Assembly (NCBI GenBank): GCA_964611645.1
Contig: CAZTAO010000022.1
Location: 7,977-71,976 of the forward strand
DNA: 64,000 nt
DNA from: CAZTAO01 sp964611645
GTDB lineage: Bacteria; Armatimonadota; UBA5829
Direction of reading: 5' to 3'
Below, one piece after another: positions 8,180 through 16,557 of the stretch. The stretch's first letter is position 1; every line of letters starts with the position of its first letter. The notes beneath the pieces are model-generated. The model worked only from the letters and a program-made list of their open reading frames with translations. It made no database searches and had not been told where the DNA came from. A program made the position numbers and the translations under genes.

Positions 8180-9088
8180 CTATCTCTCCAGCTTCGGGCT
8201 GTCTTTCGATGCCCTTGGGTGAGTGCGGTCGTAGACCTCTCGTAACCGCTTGTTGGAGACGTGTGTATATATCTGGGTTGTGGCGACGTTCTCATGGCCC
8301 AGCAGTTCCTGCACGCTGCGCAGGTCGGCTCCGTGATCCAAAAGATGTGTCGCAAATGAGTGCCGCAAGGTGTGCGCGCTGATCTTCGTCGACTCGCTCA
8401 CTATTCCCACGTACTTATCAATCATCCGCCAAACCGAACTCGGCGCAAGCTGCGTGCCTCTGTTGCCAAGAAACAGCGCGTCCGTGGGCTTGCTTCCTCT
8501 GGCCGCAAGCTTGTGCCTTGCGGACTCCAGATATATAGCCACCGCCTCCCGCGCCGGTCCGCCTATCATGACTATCCGCTCTTTGTTGCCCTTGCCAATG
8601 ACCCGGATGGTATCCATATCCGGCCTGATGTCCTTTACCCGTAAGCTCAGAAGTTCACTCACGCGGAGGCCGGTGGCATACAATGTCTCGAGTATCGCGC
8701 GATCCCTAACGCCGAACTCGTCATTCGCGTTGGGCGCGGCAAGCAGGGCGTTTATCTGCTGCTCATCCATCACCTTGGGCAGCGTTTTCGCCAGCTTGGG
8801 CGACCGCAAACCCTCCGCCGGGTTGCTCTCTGCCAGGCCGGTACGGACCAGGTATCTATAGAAAGACCTGATGGCGGCAAGCTTGCGCGAGAGAGAGGTC
8901 CCAGCCATCCCCGACATCCGCAGGTTCGCCAGGTAACGCCGCAGCAGGAGTTGGTCGATCTGGTCGCCTGAGTCGCGCGCGAATGTCAGCAGGCCGTTGA
9001 TATCAGAGGCATAGGCCCGCAGGGTCTCATCGCTGCACTGCTTAACCACCCGCAGATGCGTCAGGAACGGATCCAGATGCTCTTCCAT
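8180..9088 (-). CDS. xerC: Tyrosine recombinase XerC
   Basis: A 302-residue site-specific recombinase that, with XerD, resolves chromosome dimers at dif. An N-terminal SAM-like core-binding domain covers about residues 1-90. The catalytic domain shows Arg142 (ATGLRVSELL), Lys166 (IGKGNKER), His239 and Arg242 (HTLRHSFATHLL), His265 (LLGHE) and nucleophile Tyr274 (QIYTHVS). The order xerC-hslV-hslU matches B. subtilis codV-codW-codX, which supports housekeeping XerC over a mobile integrase. No Shine-Dalgarno is seen; a TGGTACAAT box ends nine bases before the ATG. Confidence 0.93.
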   Translation of the reverse strand: MEEHLDPFLTHLRVVKQCSDETLRAYASDINGLLTFARDSGDQIDQLLLRRYLANLRMSGMAGTSLSRKLAAIRSFYRYLVRTGLAESNPAEGLRSPKLAKTLPKVMDEQQINALLAAPNANDEFGVRDRAILETLYATGLRVSELLSLRVKDIRPDMDTIRVIGKGNKERIVMIGGPAREAVAIYLESARHKLAARGSKPTDALFLGNRGTQLAPSSVWRMIDKYVGIVSESTKISAHTLRHSFATHLLDHGADLRSVQELLGHENVATTQIYTHVSNKRLREVYDRTHPRASKDSPKLER

Positions 9089-9097
9089 AACTCAAGG

Positions 9098-9106
9098 ATT
9101 GTACCA
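9098..9106 (-). promoter_or_regulatory. Extended -10 promoter for xerC, near-leaderless
   Basis: The minus strand reads TGGTACAAT, with TACAAT at 9103-9098. Transcription would begin at or within two or three bases of the xerC ATG (9088), and no Shine-Dalgarno is visible. Confidence 0.45.
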
Positions 9107-9140
9107 CGTCTACGATCCAAGTTCCAATTTCCAAGTTGTA

Positions 9141-9679
9141 TTAACATGGATATACAGGATAAACAGGATAGGGAACGAGTAATTGGTTGGGTTCAGTTGC
9201 GGTTGCGCACTTTGCTCCGGTTGAATCGTTTGAACTCCAGTTGCGGGTTGCCGAAGTTGATCAGCAGACCGACCTCGATCCCTGTGGCGTTGAGGTAGTT
9301 GATGATCTGGGCCTGGTGCTCCGGGGCGATGGCTTTGGCAGTCTTCAACTCCACAATCACCTTTTCATCCACAAGAATGTCAGAAAAGAACTCACCAACG
9401 CATTCCCCTCTGAACATCACGCTTATCGGGCACTGCGGTATTGCCGACAGGCCCTTCTGCCTGAGGGCTAACACCAGTGCCTTTTCATAGACTGATTCCA
9501 GAAAACCCACACCAAGCTCGTTCATCACATCAAACGCACAGCCAATTATGACCTTGGTAATTGGCTCGTGTTTGAGTTCGCTTTCATTGGGCTCCATTCT
9601 TGGTTCCTCTGTTGGAATGTGTATGGCGCAAATCCAGTTTCAGTAGTTATCCTGTCCATCCTGTATATCCATGTCAATT
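9141..9679. mobile_element. Inverted-repeat-bounded cassette carrying a GxxExxY gene
   Basis: The left end (9144-9170) reads ACATGGATATACAGGAT, two bases, then ACAGGATA. The right end (9648-9674) is its reverse complement with only the two middle bases changed, so 25 of 27 positions match. Between the arms lies a single gene for a GxxExxY protein. There is no transposase, so any mobility would have to be in trans. Whether this unit moves is inference. Confidence 0.55.
9193..9597 (-). CDS. GxxExxY family protein (PD-(D/E)XK nuclease-like)
   Basis: A 134-residue protein named for its motif, seen here as GFLESVY near residues 31-37. The later VDEKVIVELKTAK fits the E-x-K half of a PD-(D/E)XK nuclease active site, and INFGNPQLEFKRF is the family C-terminus. 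The biochemical role of this family is not established to my knowledge; members tend to occur as lone genes in variable copy number. Here it sits alone between 27-bp inverted repeats, which fits a small mobile or selfish unit. Confidence 0.88.
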   Translation of the reverse strand: MEPNESELKHEPITKVIIGCAFDVMNELGVGFLESVYEKALVLALRQKGLSAIPQCPISVMFRGECVGEFFSDILVDEKVIVELKTAKAIAPEHQAQIINYLNATGIEVGLLINFGNPQLEFKRFNRSKVRNRN

Positions 9680-9684
9680 CCGTA

Positions 9685-10731
9685 CTAGAAACCCGCTTGC
9701 CTGTGCGCTTCTTCCATTACTGCCATCTGCTGGCGAATCTCGGTTAGTTTGACCTCCAGTTCGGTGCCTTTGGTTAGAGCTTCGTGGATGTTAGTGTAGT
9801 ATTTCTTGCCCATGTAGTCGAACATGTTGGTCTGGCTGGGCGGGACGGTCCACTTGCCTGTGTGCCACTTGATCTGCTCGGAGCAGTAGTCCATCAGCGC
9901 GACCGACTCCCGCAGCAGGCGCTGTTCCGGCAGCTCTTCCGGCAAGTAGTATTTCCACTCTAGCTCGGCCATGCTTCCCGTGAGGCCCCCGCGCTCGGCG
10001 TAGACCTGATAGGTGAACTTCGGGTAGGGGCAGCAGGAAGAAATCTCGATATCTATCATGGGCCGCCCCGGCGCTTTGAGGATCAACTTCACGTGGTCCT
10101 CCGCGTCGCCGAAAGTGTTGACCCGATCCATGGTGCAATAGACCTCGGGCATTATATCCGTGCCCAGCAGTTGCAGCGCCTGGTCGACTGGGTGAGGGCC
10201 GGTGTTGAGGAGGTTGCCGCCGTTCTTCTCTCGCAAGGTCTGCCAATCCCACCGCCTGCCGAAGTGGTTGAACGCGACCTTTATCATCACAATCCGCCCC
10301 AACACTCCCGAGTCGATGACTTTCTTCACCTGCCGGAAGTAAGGCGCGAACCTGGCCTGCTGGAAGAATGCCAGCGTCTTGCCTGTCTGCTTCTGCCTGG
10401 CGATGAGACCGTCTATCTCGCTCGCCGACTTCGCCGCCGGCTTCTCGCACACCACGTTGAACCCGGCATCGAGTATCTCGTGGGTAATTGGCACATGCAG
10501 GTGGCTGTGGGTTGCGTTGATGATGAGGTCGATATCGTCGCGCTTGAAGAGTTCGTGGTAGTCTGTGTATGCGTCGCAGCCCAGCGCTTGCTTACCACGC
10601 TCGCGGTTGCCGTCCAATGGGTCTGCTATCGCGACCACCCTGAACTTGTTTGGCATAAGCATCAACAAATGCGCGTGGATATCGAACCCGCTCCTGCCCT
10701 GACCGATTATCGCTGCTCTGAGCCTCTTCAT
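9685..10731 (-). CDS. Gfo/Idh/MocA-family oxidoreductase
   Basis: A 348-residue NAD(P)-dependent sugar or cyclitol dehydrogenase-like protein. The N-terminal Rossmann domain shows AIIGQGRSGFDIHAHLL, ATHSHLHVPI, and CEKPAA with the conserved Lys. The second domain has the substrate-site NTGPHPVDQALQLLG. The substrate cannot be read from sequence. Its ATG follows the stop of the upstream paralogue with only one base between, so the two genes are almost certainly co-translated and may act on related compounds. Confidence 0.92.
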   Translation of the reverse strand: MKRLRAAIIGQGRSGFDIHAHLLMLMPNKFRVVAIADPLDGNRERGKQALGCDAYTDYHELFKRDDIDLIINATHSHLHVPITHEILDAGFNVVCEKPAAKSASEIDGLIARQKQTGKTLAFFQQARFAPYFRQVKKVIDSGVLGRIVMIKVAFNHFGRRWDWQTLREKNGGNLLNTGPHPVDQALQLLGTDIMPEVYCTMDRVNTFGDAEDHVKLILKAPGRPMIDIEISSCCPYPKFTYQVYAERGGLTGSMAELEWKYYLPEELPEQRLLRESVALMDYCSEQIKWHTGKWTVPPSQTNMFDYMGKKYYTNIHEALTKGTELEVKLTEIRQQMAVMEEAHRQAGF

Positions 10732-10732
10732 A

Positions 10733-11623
10733 TCAGTTCACCTTCTCAGCCTTTCCGGAGTCCACCGACCTCTGCGCGGCGTCCAGCATTCGCATTACCT
10801 CGAGAGTATCCTCAAGAGTGCATTCCGGGTCTACGCCACTAAAGAACGCGGCGATCACACGCACCTGGTCGGCGTATAGCCTGTTCGCATCCACGCAATA
10901 TGGGATAGCTTTCTCGTTGGTCCGCAGAGTGCCGCCGTAGAGGTAGCTGCCGGTAACCAGTTCCACCACTCCCCGCCTGCCTCCCGGATACTCAACCACA
11001 GCCACAACCCCGGCGTCATCCGCCGAAGCGCGGACACTCTCTGCCCCTCGCCCCATTGCGAACTCCAGCATCTCGAACGCGTGAACTCCGTACCACACAA
11101 TCGAGCTTCCGGCGGGGGCTGTGCCAAGCGCGCCGTAGATGGATGCGTACTCCGTCTCTACAACATCGCTCCGCGACGCGGCAAGAGCGCCGGTGTGCCT
11201 CAGGGACGATGCGGAATAGACCCTGGCCTTGTGCTTCTTGGCCAGGTCGTATACCTTCCGGCCGTTTGCCGCCGTGTCGGCCATGGGCTTGTCCAGAAAG
11301 ATCGGCTTGCCCAGCCCGACACACTTCTCGAAGTACTCCAGGTGATATGCGGGGTCGTTGATCTCCAGCATTATGGCGTCGCACTCAGCCACCGCCTCAT
11401 TGAAGTCGCGGGTGACATTCACACCCCACCCTTTCATCATCGCTTCGCGCTCATCCAGGCCCTCTTCACTCTGAAAAGGCGTCAAGAACCTAAGGCAAGA
11501 AACCACGCTCAGGTTGTGGAAAGCGGCGAACGCCGCGCACTCAGGCTCCTTTATCAGCTTGGTAAACTCCACCGCGTGGCTGGTGTCCAGGCCTATTACC
11601 GCCACTCGTATCGGACTAGTCAT
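10733..11623 (-). CDS. Gfo/Idh/MocA-family oxidoreductase, first gene of pair
   Basis: A 296-residue member of the same superfamily as its downstream neighbour, but divergent and shorter. The nucleotide-binding start is VAVIGLDTSHAVEFTKLI, where GLDTSH replaces the usual GxGxxG. LDKPMA gives the family EKP-like motif, and WYGVHAFEMLEFAMG is the helix with the catalytic-region His. The weak glycine motif may mean altered cofactor binding. GGGAGGGG precedes the ATG at 11623. Confidence 0.88.
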   Translation of the reverse strand: MTSPIRVAVIGLDTSHAVEFTKLIKEPECAAFAAFHNLSVVSCLRFLTPFQSEEGLDEREAMMKGWGVNVTRDFNEAVAECDAIMLEINDPAYHLEYFEKCVGLGKPIFLDKPMADTAANGRKVYDLAKKHKARVYSASSLRHTGALAASRSDVVETEYASIYGALGTAPAGSSIVWYGVHAFEMLEFAMGRGAESVRASADDAGVVAVVEYPGGRRGVVELVTGSYLYGGTLRTNEKAIPYCVDANRLYADQVRVIAAFFSGVDPECTLEDTLEVMRMLDAAQRSVDSGKAEKVN

Positions 11624-11965
11624 TTACTACCCCTCCCGCAGCTTGCTTCTGTCATCGTCCTCACCCCAGCCCTCTCCAAGTTTGGAGAGGGAGCACGGAC
11701 TTCCCCTTCCCCAAACTTGGGGAAGGGGCCAGGGGTTGGGGCCAGTCACCCGCAAGCCGTTACTACTGCATTAGTTTCCGGGCGCTCGCATTCCTTCACC
11801 AGGCGGTATGAAAAAGTCTTTGAAATAGTGTGAAGATATTGGCGGGTCGGAGAGTCTAATCTTACATACAGCCGAGATAACTCGTGAAGCGGGTTACCCG
11901 GCAGGCTCGCGAGAACGCTGACGGCGACGCGGGCGGAAGTCTTCAACGCCAATGGAGGTCGTGAA
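11624..11965. repeat. Intergenic region with family E double hairpin
   Basis: The 342-bp gap between divergent genes holds two consecutive perfect hairpins: CCTCTCCAAGTTTGGAGAGG (11671-11690) and CCTTCCCCAAACTTGGGGAAGG (11704-11727). The 11742-11965 part must carry the promoter of the VIT gene. I see no strong -35/-10 pair there, only AT-rich patches around 11810-11870. Confidence 0.65.
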
Positions 11966-14485
11966 ATGAAAGCAGCAACAAAAGCCGCGCTTTGCGGCGG
12001 ACTAGTACTGATTGTAGGGCTGATGGCCGTGATGCTCAGGGGAACCTCAGGCACCACACCCGCGGCAGCGGCGGAGCCACAGGAGACTCCGGGCTGCCTG
12101 CAGATCATCGGCGAGAAAGGCAAGCCGGGCGGCTTGTGCCCGCTGAAGCATACGGATGTCGAGGCAAGTGTTGCCGGGTTCATCGCCCGGGTGGACGTGA
12201 CCCAGGAGTTCCACAACCCCTCGAAGGAGAAGATAGAAGCTATCTACACATTCCCTCTGCCCAACGATGCCGCGGTGGACCGTATGGAGATGCAGGTCGG
12301 CAAGCGGACCATCATCGGGGAGATCAGGCGCAGGGAAGAGGCACGGCAGATATATGAAGCCGCGAGAGCAGCCGGACACGTGGCGGGACTACTCGACCAG
12401 GAGAGGCCAAACATCTTCACTCAGTCGGTCGCCAACATCATGCCGGGCGAACGGGTGATCATCAAGATCAGCTACACCCAACTGCTGAAGTATGAAGATG
12501 GGACTTTCGAGTTCACGTTCCCGATGGTTGTGGGGCCGAGGTATATCCCCGGCCAGCCTACCGGCCAGTCCGGCACAGGCTGGGCGCCGGACACAACCCA
12601 GGTCCCCGACGCCTCCAGAATAACCCCACCGGTCACCCCCAAAGGAACCAGGGCCGGCCACGACATCTCGCTCACCGTCCACATCAACGCCGGTGTGCCG
12701 ATCCAGAGCGTGAAAAGCTCGCTGCACGAAGTGGAAGTGAACCAACCGGACGCTGTTCGGGCAGATGTCACCCTGCGCAACCAGAACGAGATCCCCAACA
12801 AAGACTTCGTGCTGAAGTACGGCGTTGCGGGAGAGCAGGTGGAGAGCGGAGTGTTGTCATACTCGCCGGACGGCAGGGGCGGGTATTTCTCGCTTATTAT
12901 GATGCCGCCGAAGAAGCCGCGGGCCAGCCAGATCACGCCCAAGGAGATGATCTTCGTCATCGACTCCTCCGGCAGCCAGCAAGGCGAGCCGATACAGAGG
13001 TCCAAGGAGACAATGCTCCACTGCATCAAGAACATGAACCCCGGCGACACGTTCAATATGATCGCCTTCAACAACGGCCTCAGGAAGCTCTTCGAGCAGC
13101 CGCAGGGCTTCAACAGTTCAACCGAAGAGAAAGCGCTGGCATTCCTGAAGGAGTGCGAGGCTGGCGGGGGCACCGAGATGCTGCCTGCGGTCAAGGCTGC
13201 GCTGGAACCCGTAGCGGACCCCGGCAGACTGCGGATAGTGGTCTTCTTCACCGATGGCTACATCGGCAACGACTTCCAGATACTCGACGCGGTCAAGAAG
13301 AACGCGGGGCAGGCGCGGGTGTTCCCGTTCGGAATAGGCAACGGGGTCAACCGGTACCTCATCGACAAGATGGCGGAGTTGGGCCGTGGGGAAGCGGAGT
13401 ATGTGTACCTCAACGCTGTCGGGCAGGATGTGGCGGAGAAGTTCTACAACCGCATCCGCAACCCCATCCTCACAGACATCACGGTCGACTGGAACGGGCT
13501 GCCTGTCGTGCTCGAAGACCAGTATCCCAAGGAAATGCCGGACCTCTTCGACGCCAAGCCGCTGATCATCAAGGGCAGGTTCACTGGCGCTCAAGCCGGG
13601 CAGATAATCGTTCGAGCCAAACTCGGCGGCAGACCCTGGCAGGTAAGCATTCCGGCTGACCTGAGCGGCAAGAACCCCGACAACGACAGCCTTGCGTCGA
13701 TTTGGGCGAGGGCGAAGGTCGAGGACCTGATGGACAAAGACCTGATGGGCGCACAGACCGGTAAGCCCGATACCAACGTCAAGGAAGAGATAGTCAACCT
13801 GGCGCTGGAGTTCAGCCTGATGACCCAGTATACCTCCTTTGTGGCGGTCGAGAAGACCACTGTCACCATAGGCGGCAAGCCCAGAACGGTGGCGGTTCCG
13901 GTGGAGATGCCGGAAGGTGTGAGCTATGAGGGAGTGTTTGGGGATGCGAAGGCAGATGCGGGCGGCACGCGGTTCAAGTCGTCCAACAGCTCCAGGGTGG
14001 CCAACTACCCGATGCTGGCTGCTCCGGCTACAGAGGCCACAGCGCCCACAATGGCCGGCCCAGGCGGACCTGCAATGCCCGGCGCCGCGGCCCCGTCACC
14101 ATCGGTCGGATACGGCGGAGGAGTAGCCTACGACATGTCAGTATCCGCGGAAGACAGCATCGGCGAGATCAAACAGAGACAGCCGGCGGACAAACTGGCG
14201 AAGATGCTCCGAGACCTGATCAAACGCTACAAGGCGGGCGACACAAAGACCGATTACTCCATACCAGGCAAGTTGATTGTGAAGAATGGGCGGGTGGAAG
14301 TCAGTATCTGGGTCAAGGCGGGGACCACCGAGGCCCAGGCCAAACTCGCTAAGCTCGGAGCCACCAACCTGGTCTGGCTGATCAAAGGCAAAGTCGCAAT
14401 ATGCTCGATCGAAATCCGGAAGCTGGACGAGTTATCCAAGCTGGAGTGGATATCCCGTATATACCCACCAGAGTATGTGCGATAG
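11966..14485 (+). CDS. VIT and von Willebrand factor A domain protein
   Basis: An 839-residue protein exported or anchored by a hydrophobic segment near residues 10-26 (LVLIVGLMAVML). The VIT domain (about 45-175) shows VDVTQEFHNPSKEKIEAIY and REEARQIYEAA..AGLLDQ. The vWA domain (about 325-490) has a MIDAS motif DSSGS at 333-337 and DGYIGND, so metal-dependent ligand binding is likely. A Pro/Ala/Gly-rich linker around 690-720 leads to a C-terminal helical and alpha/beta region. VIT-vWA pairing recalls inter-alpha-trypsin inhibitor heavy chains and bacterial surface proteins; the ligand is unknown. Ribosome binding site GGAGG lies eight bases before the ATG. Confidence 0.9.
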   Translation: MKAATKAALCGGLVLIVGLMAVMLRGTSGTTPAAAAEPQETPGCLQIIGEKGKPGGLCPLKHTDVEASVAGFIARVDVTQEFHNPSKEKIEAIYTFPLPNDAAVDRMEMQVGKRTIIGEIRRREEARQIYEAARAAGHVAGLLDQERPNIFTQSVANIMPGERVIIKISYTQLLKYEDGTFEFTFPMVVGPRYIPGQPTGQSGTGWAPDTTQVPDASRITPPVTPKGTRAGHDISLTVHINAGVPIQSVKSSLHEVEVNQPDAVRADVTLRNQNEIPNKDFVLKYGVAGEQVESGVLSYSPDGRGGYFSLIMMPPKKPRASQITPKEMIFVIDSSGSQQGEPIQRSKETMLHCIKNMNPGDTFNMIAFNNGLRKLFEQPQGFNSSTEEKALAFLKECEAGGGTEMLPAVKAALEPVADPGRLRIVVFFTDGYIGNDFQILDAVKKNAGQARVFPFGIGNGVNRYLIDKMAELGRGEAEYVYLNAVGQDVAEKFYNRIRNPILTDITVDWNGLPVVLEDQYPKEMPDLFDAKPLIIKGRFTGAQAGQIIVRAKLGGRPWQVSIPADLSGKNPDNDSLASIWARAKVEDLMDKDLMGAQTGKPDTNVKEEIVNLALEFSLMTQYTSFVAVEKTTVTIGGKPRTVAVPVEMPEGVSYEGVFGDAKADAGGTRFKSSNSSRVANYPMLAAPATEATAPTMAGPGGPAMPGAAAPSPSVGYGGGVAYDMSVSAEDSIGEIKQRQPADKLAKMLRDLIKRYKAGDTKTDYSIPGKLIVKNGRVEVSIWVKAGTTEAQAKLAKLGATNLVWLIKGKVAICSIEIRKLDELSKLEWISRIYPPEYVR

Positions 14486-14515
14486 GCTCAGCTCAGAGTA
14501 CGACGATATATGCCA

Positions 14516-14543
14516 AGGGGTCGGGAGATTCTGCCCGACCCCT
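14516..14543 (+). terminator. Hairpin after the VIT-vWA gene
   Basis: A perfect 10-bp stem AGGGGTCGGG/CCCGACCCCT with an eight-base loop, 30 bases after the stop. It is not followed by a T run, so its strength is uncertain. Confidence 0.6.
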
Positions 14544-14649
14544 GACTTCATATCGGTTGCCTGGAGTTCCGAACATGCGAGGCGGGTCATACCCCCACGG
14601 GTATAGGCCTCATTCCTATTTTGCCACCACAAATAGTGTGGCCGGATTA

Positions 14650-14679
14650 TTGACAGGAAGACTACATATTGTTTACAAT
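14650..14679 (+). promoter_or_regulatory. Sigma-70-type promoter for the phosphate transport operon
   Basis: TTGACA (14650-14655), an 18-bp spacer and TACAAT (14674-14679), 67 bp before the transporter start. This is the best consensus -35/-10 pair in the window. Confidence 0.65.
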
Positions 14680-14745
14680 TCATGGGCAGAGGATGTAGCT
14701 CGCCCATACGTTCGCAGCCGATCGGCTTGAGCAGAGCAGGAGAGC

Positions 14746-15771
14746 ATGTCTCTAGAACTTGTAGCCTTGATAATATTCGTCGCGCTGGTATTCGACTTCC
14801 TCAACGGATTCCACGACGCGGCAAACTCCATAGCAACTGTTGTTGCAACCAAAGTGCTCAGCCCCCTCAGGGCGGTGGTTTGGGCGGCTTTCTGGAACTT
14901 CGTGGCGGCTTTTGTCTTTGGAGTGCCCGTTGCCAAGACCATAGGCAGCGGCATAGTAACCCCCGAACTGGTAACCCCCTACATCATTCTGGCGGCGCTT
15001 TCAGGGGCAATAATCTGGAATCTTATCACCTGGTTCTTTGGACTGCCGACCAGCTCTTCCCACGCTCTGATCGGTGGGTTTGCCGGTGCGGCACTGGTGG
15101 CTGTCTTTATCAAGACCGGGTCCATTCAGGGCGTTCTGAACTACGCCAAGCTGGATACCGTGATCCTCTATATTGTCCTATCGCCACTCATTGGTATGAC
15201 CCTTGGGTTCCTGAACATGGTCATTGTGAGCTGGCTTTTCAAGAACGCCACACCGCGCAAAGTGGACGGTTGGTTCAGGCATCTGCAGCTTATATCCGCC
15301 GCTGCCTATAGCCTCGGACACGGCACCAACGACGCGCAGAAGACCATGGGTATAATAACTATCCTGCTCTACACCTACACCGGCACGTATATGGGCGGGG
15401 CTGAGTTTGACGTTCCCTACTGGGTGATACTGACGTGCCACGGCGCGATTGCCCTGGGAACTCTGAGTGGTGGCTGGCGGATTGTCAAGACTATGGGCTT
15501 GGGGATCACTAAGCTCAGGCCTGTCGGCGGCTTCTGCGCCGAGACTGCTGGGGCTGCCACGATCATAGGGGCAAGCCTTGCGGGTATTCCTGTCAGCACA
15601 ACCCACACCATCACCGGCGCTATTGTCGGAGTGGGGGCTACAACCCGGTTGTCGGCTGTGAAATGGGGTGTGGCAGGCAGGATAGTGTGGGCGTGGATAT
15701 TCACTATGCCTCTGGCCGCCTTGATCTCGATGGCGACTTATCTTTTGTTGCACGCGCTGGGTGTAACCTAG
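14746..15771 (+). CDS. pit: PiT-family inorganic phosphate transporter
   Basis: A 341-residue integral membrane protein with about ten helices. It carries both duplicated PiT signatures: FDFLNGFHDAANSIATVV near residues 16-33 and LGHGTNDAQKTMG in the second half. PTSSSHALIGG and PVSTTHTITGAI are the paired re-entrant-like segments. PiT proteins are low-affinity H+ or Na+ coupled phosphate symporters. GGAG lies about seven bases before the ATG. The DUF47 gene follows 18 bases later, the usual PiT-accessory arrangement. Confidence 0.93.
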   Translation: MSLELVALIIFVALVFDFLNGFHDAANSIATVVATKVLSPLRAVVWAAFWNFVAAFVFGVPVAKTIGSGIVTPELVTPYIILAALSGAIIWNLITWFFGLPTSSSHALIGGFAGAALVAVFIKTGSIQGVLNYAKLDTVILYIVLSPLIGMTLGFLNMVIVSWLFKNATPRKVDGWFRHLQLISAAAYSLGHGTNDAQKTMGIITILLYTYTGTYMGGAEFDVPYWVILTCHGAIALGTLSGGWRIVKTMGLGITKLRPVGGFCAETAGAATIIGASLAGIPVSTTHTITGAIVGVGATTRLSAVKWGVAGRIVWAWIFTMPLAALISMATYLLLHALGVT

Positions 15772-15789
15772 CTACGGAGAGTGGGAAAA

Positions 15790-16416
15790 ATGGGACTCAG
15801 ATTCATGCCTCGGGAAGAGAAGTTCTTTGATATGTTCAGCCAGCAGGCCGCGAACGTGGTCGTTGGAGCGAAGCTTCTCAAGGAGCTTCTCGATGATTAT
15901 ACGGACATCGAGCAGAAGCGCATGCTTATAGAGAAGACCGAAAGCGCCGGCGACGAGATCACCCACAAGATCCTGGAGAAACTCAACAGCACATTCATCA
16001 CCCCGATGGACCGCGAAGACATCCAGGCTCTCACAAGCGCTTTGGACGACATCCTGGACTTCGTCAATGCCACCGCGCAGAGGCTCCACCTCTACGGGGT
16101 AACATTTATTCCGCCCGATGCAAAGGAACTCGCCGGGGTCATAGTAAGGGCTTCAGAGGAGACGGCCACCCTGATAGACAACCTCAAGAACCTCAAGAAC
16201 GTGGCTTGCCTGAAGGCCGGGTGGATTGAGGTCAATCGTCTCGAGAACGCGGGCGACGTGGTCAGCCGCCACGCGATCGCTGGCCTGTTCAAGAACGTGA
16301 CCGACCCCATTGAAGTTATCAAGTGGAAGGAACTCTACGAGCACATGGAGACCGCGATAGACAAATGCGAAGACGCGGCCAACATCGTGGAGACGGTCTG
16401 TTTGAAGAGCGCGTAG
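15790..16416 (+). CDS. DUF47/PhoU-like PiT accessory protein
   Basis: A 208-residue all-helical cytoplasmic protein of the DUF47 (PhoU-related, TIGR00153-like) family, usually encoded beside PiT transporters and thought to regulate them. Characteristic blocks are EKFFDMFSQQAANVV, ESAGDEITHKI, FITPMDREDIQALTSALDDILD and CEDAANIVE. I choose the ATG at 15790, where GGAG is well spaced, over the GTG three codons earlier. It is transcribed with the transporter. Confidence 0.9.
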   Translation: MGLRFMPREEKFFDMFSQQAANVVVGAKLLKELLDDYTDIEQKRMLIEKTESAGDEITHKILEKLNSTFITPMDREDIQALTSALDDILDFVNATAQRLHLYGVTFIPPDAKELAGVIVRASEETATLIDNLKNLKNVACLKAGWIEVNRLENAGDVVSRHAIAGLFKNVTDPIEVIKWKELYEHMETAIDKCEDAANIVETVCLKSA

Positions 16417-16434
16417 GGGTTCCAGCGAGTTGGC

Positions 16435-16483
16435 GGTCGTCGGTCGTCGGTCGTCGGTCGTCGGTCGTCGGTTGACAGTTGAC
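16435..16483. repeat. Tandem heptanucleotide repeat (GGTCGTC)
   Basis: Five perfect GGTCGTC units (16435-16469) are followed by two degenerate ones, GGTTGAC and AGTTGAC. It lies just downstream of the DUF47 gene. Confidence 0.85.
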
Positions 16484-16503
16484 GGTTTGAACCGCCAGGA
16501 CGT

Positions 16504-16530
16504 GTCATTCCGAGCCTGCGAGGAATCTGC
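16504..16530. repeat. GTCATTCCGAGCCTGCGAGG repeat (family F)
   Basis: One half-copy of the element whose full inverted pair lies at 41449-41545. It sits between the DUF47 gene and the DUF2298 stop. Confidence 0.7.
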
Positions 16531-16557
16531 TTTCCACTCTCCGCTCGAATGCCCCCC

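Noticed and set aside
8180..9088. xerC as integrase of a genomic island
   Set aside because: Its place before hslV-hslU matches the conserved housekeeping operon, and there is no attachment site or tRNA beside it.
14650..14745. Possible tRNA or riboswitch before the phosphate transporter
   Set aside because: No cloverleaf or known aptamer pattern; only a promoter and a short leader are visible.
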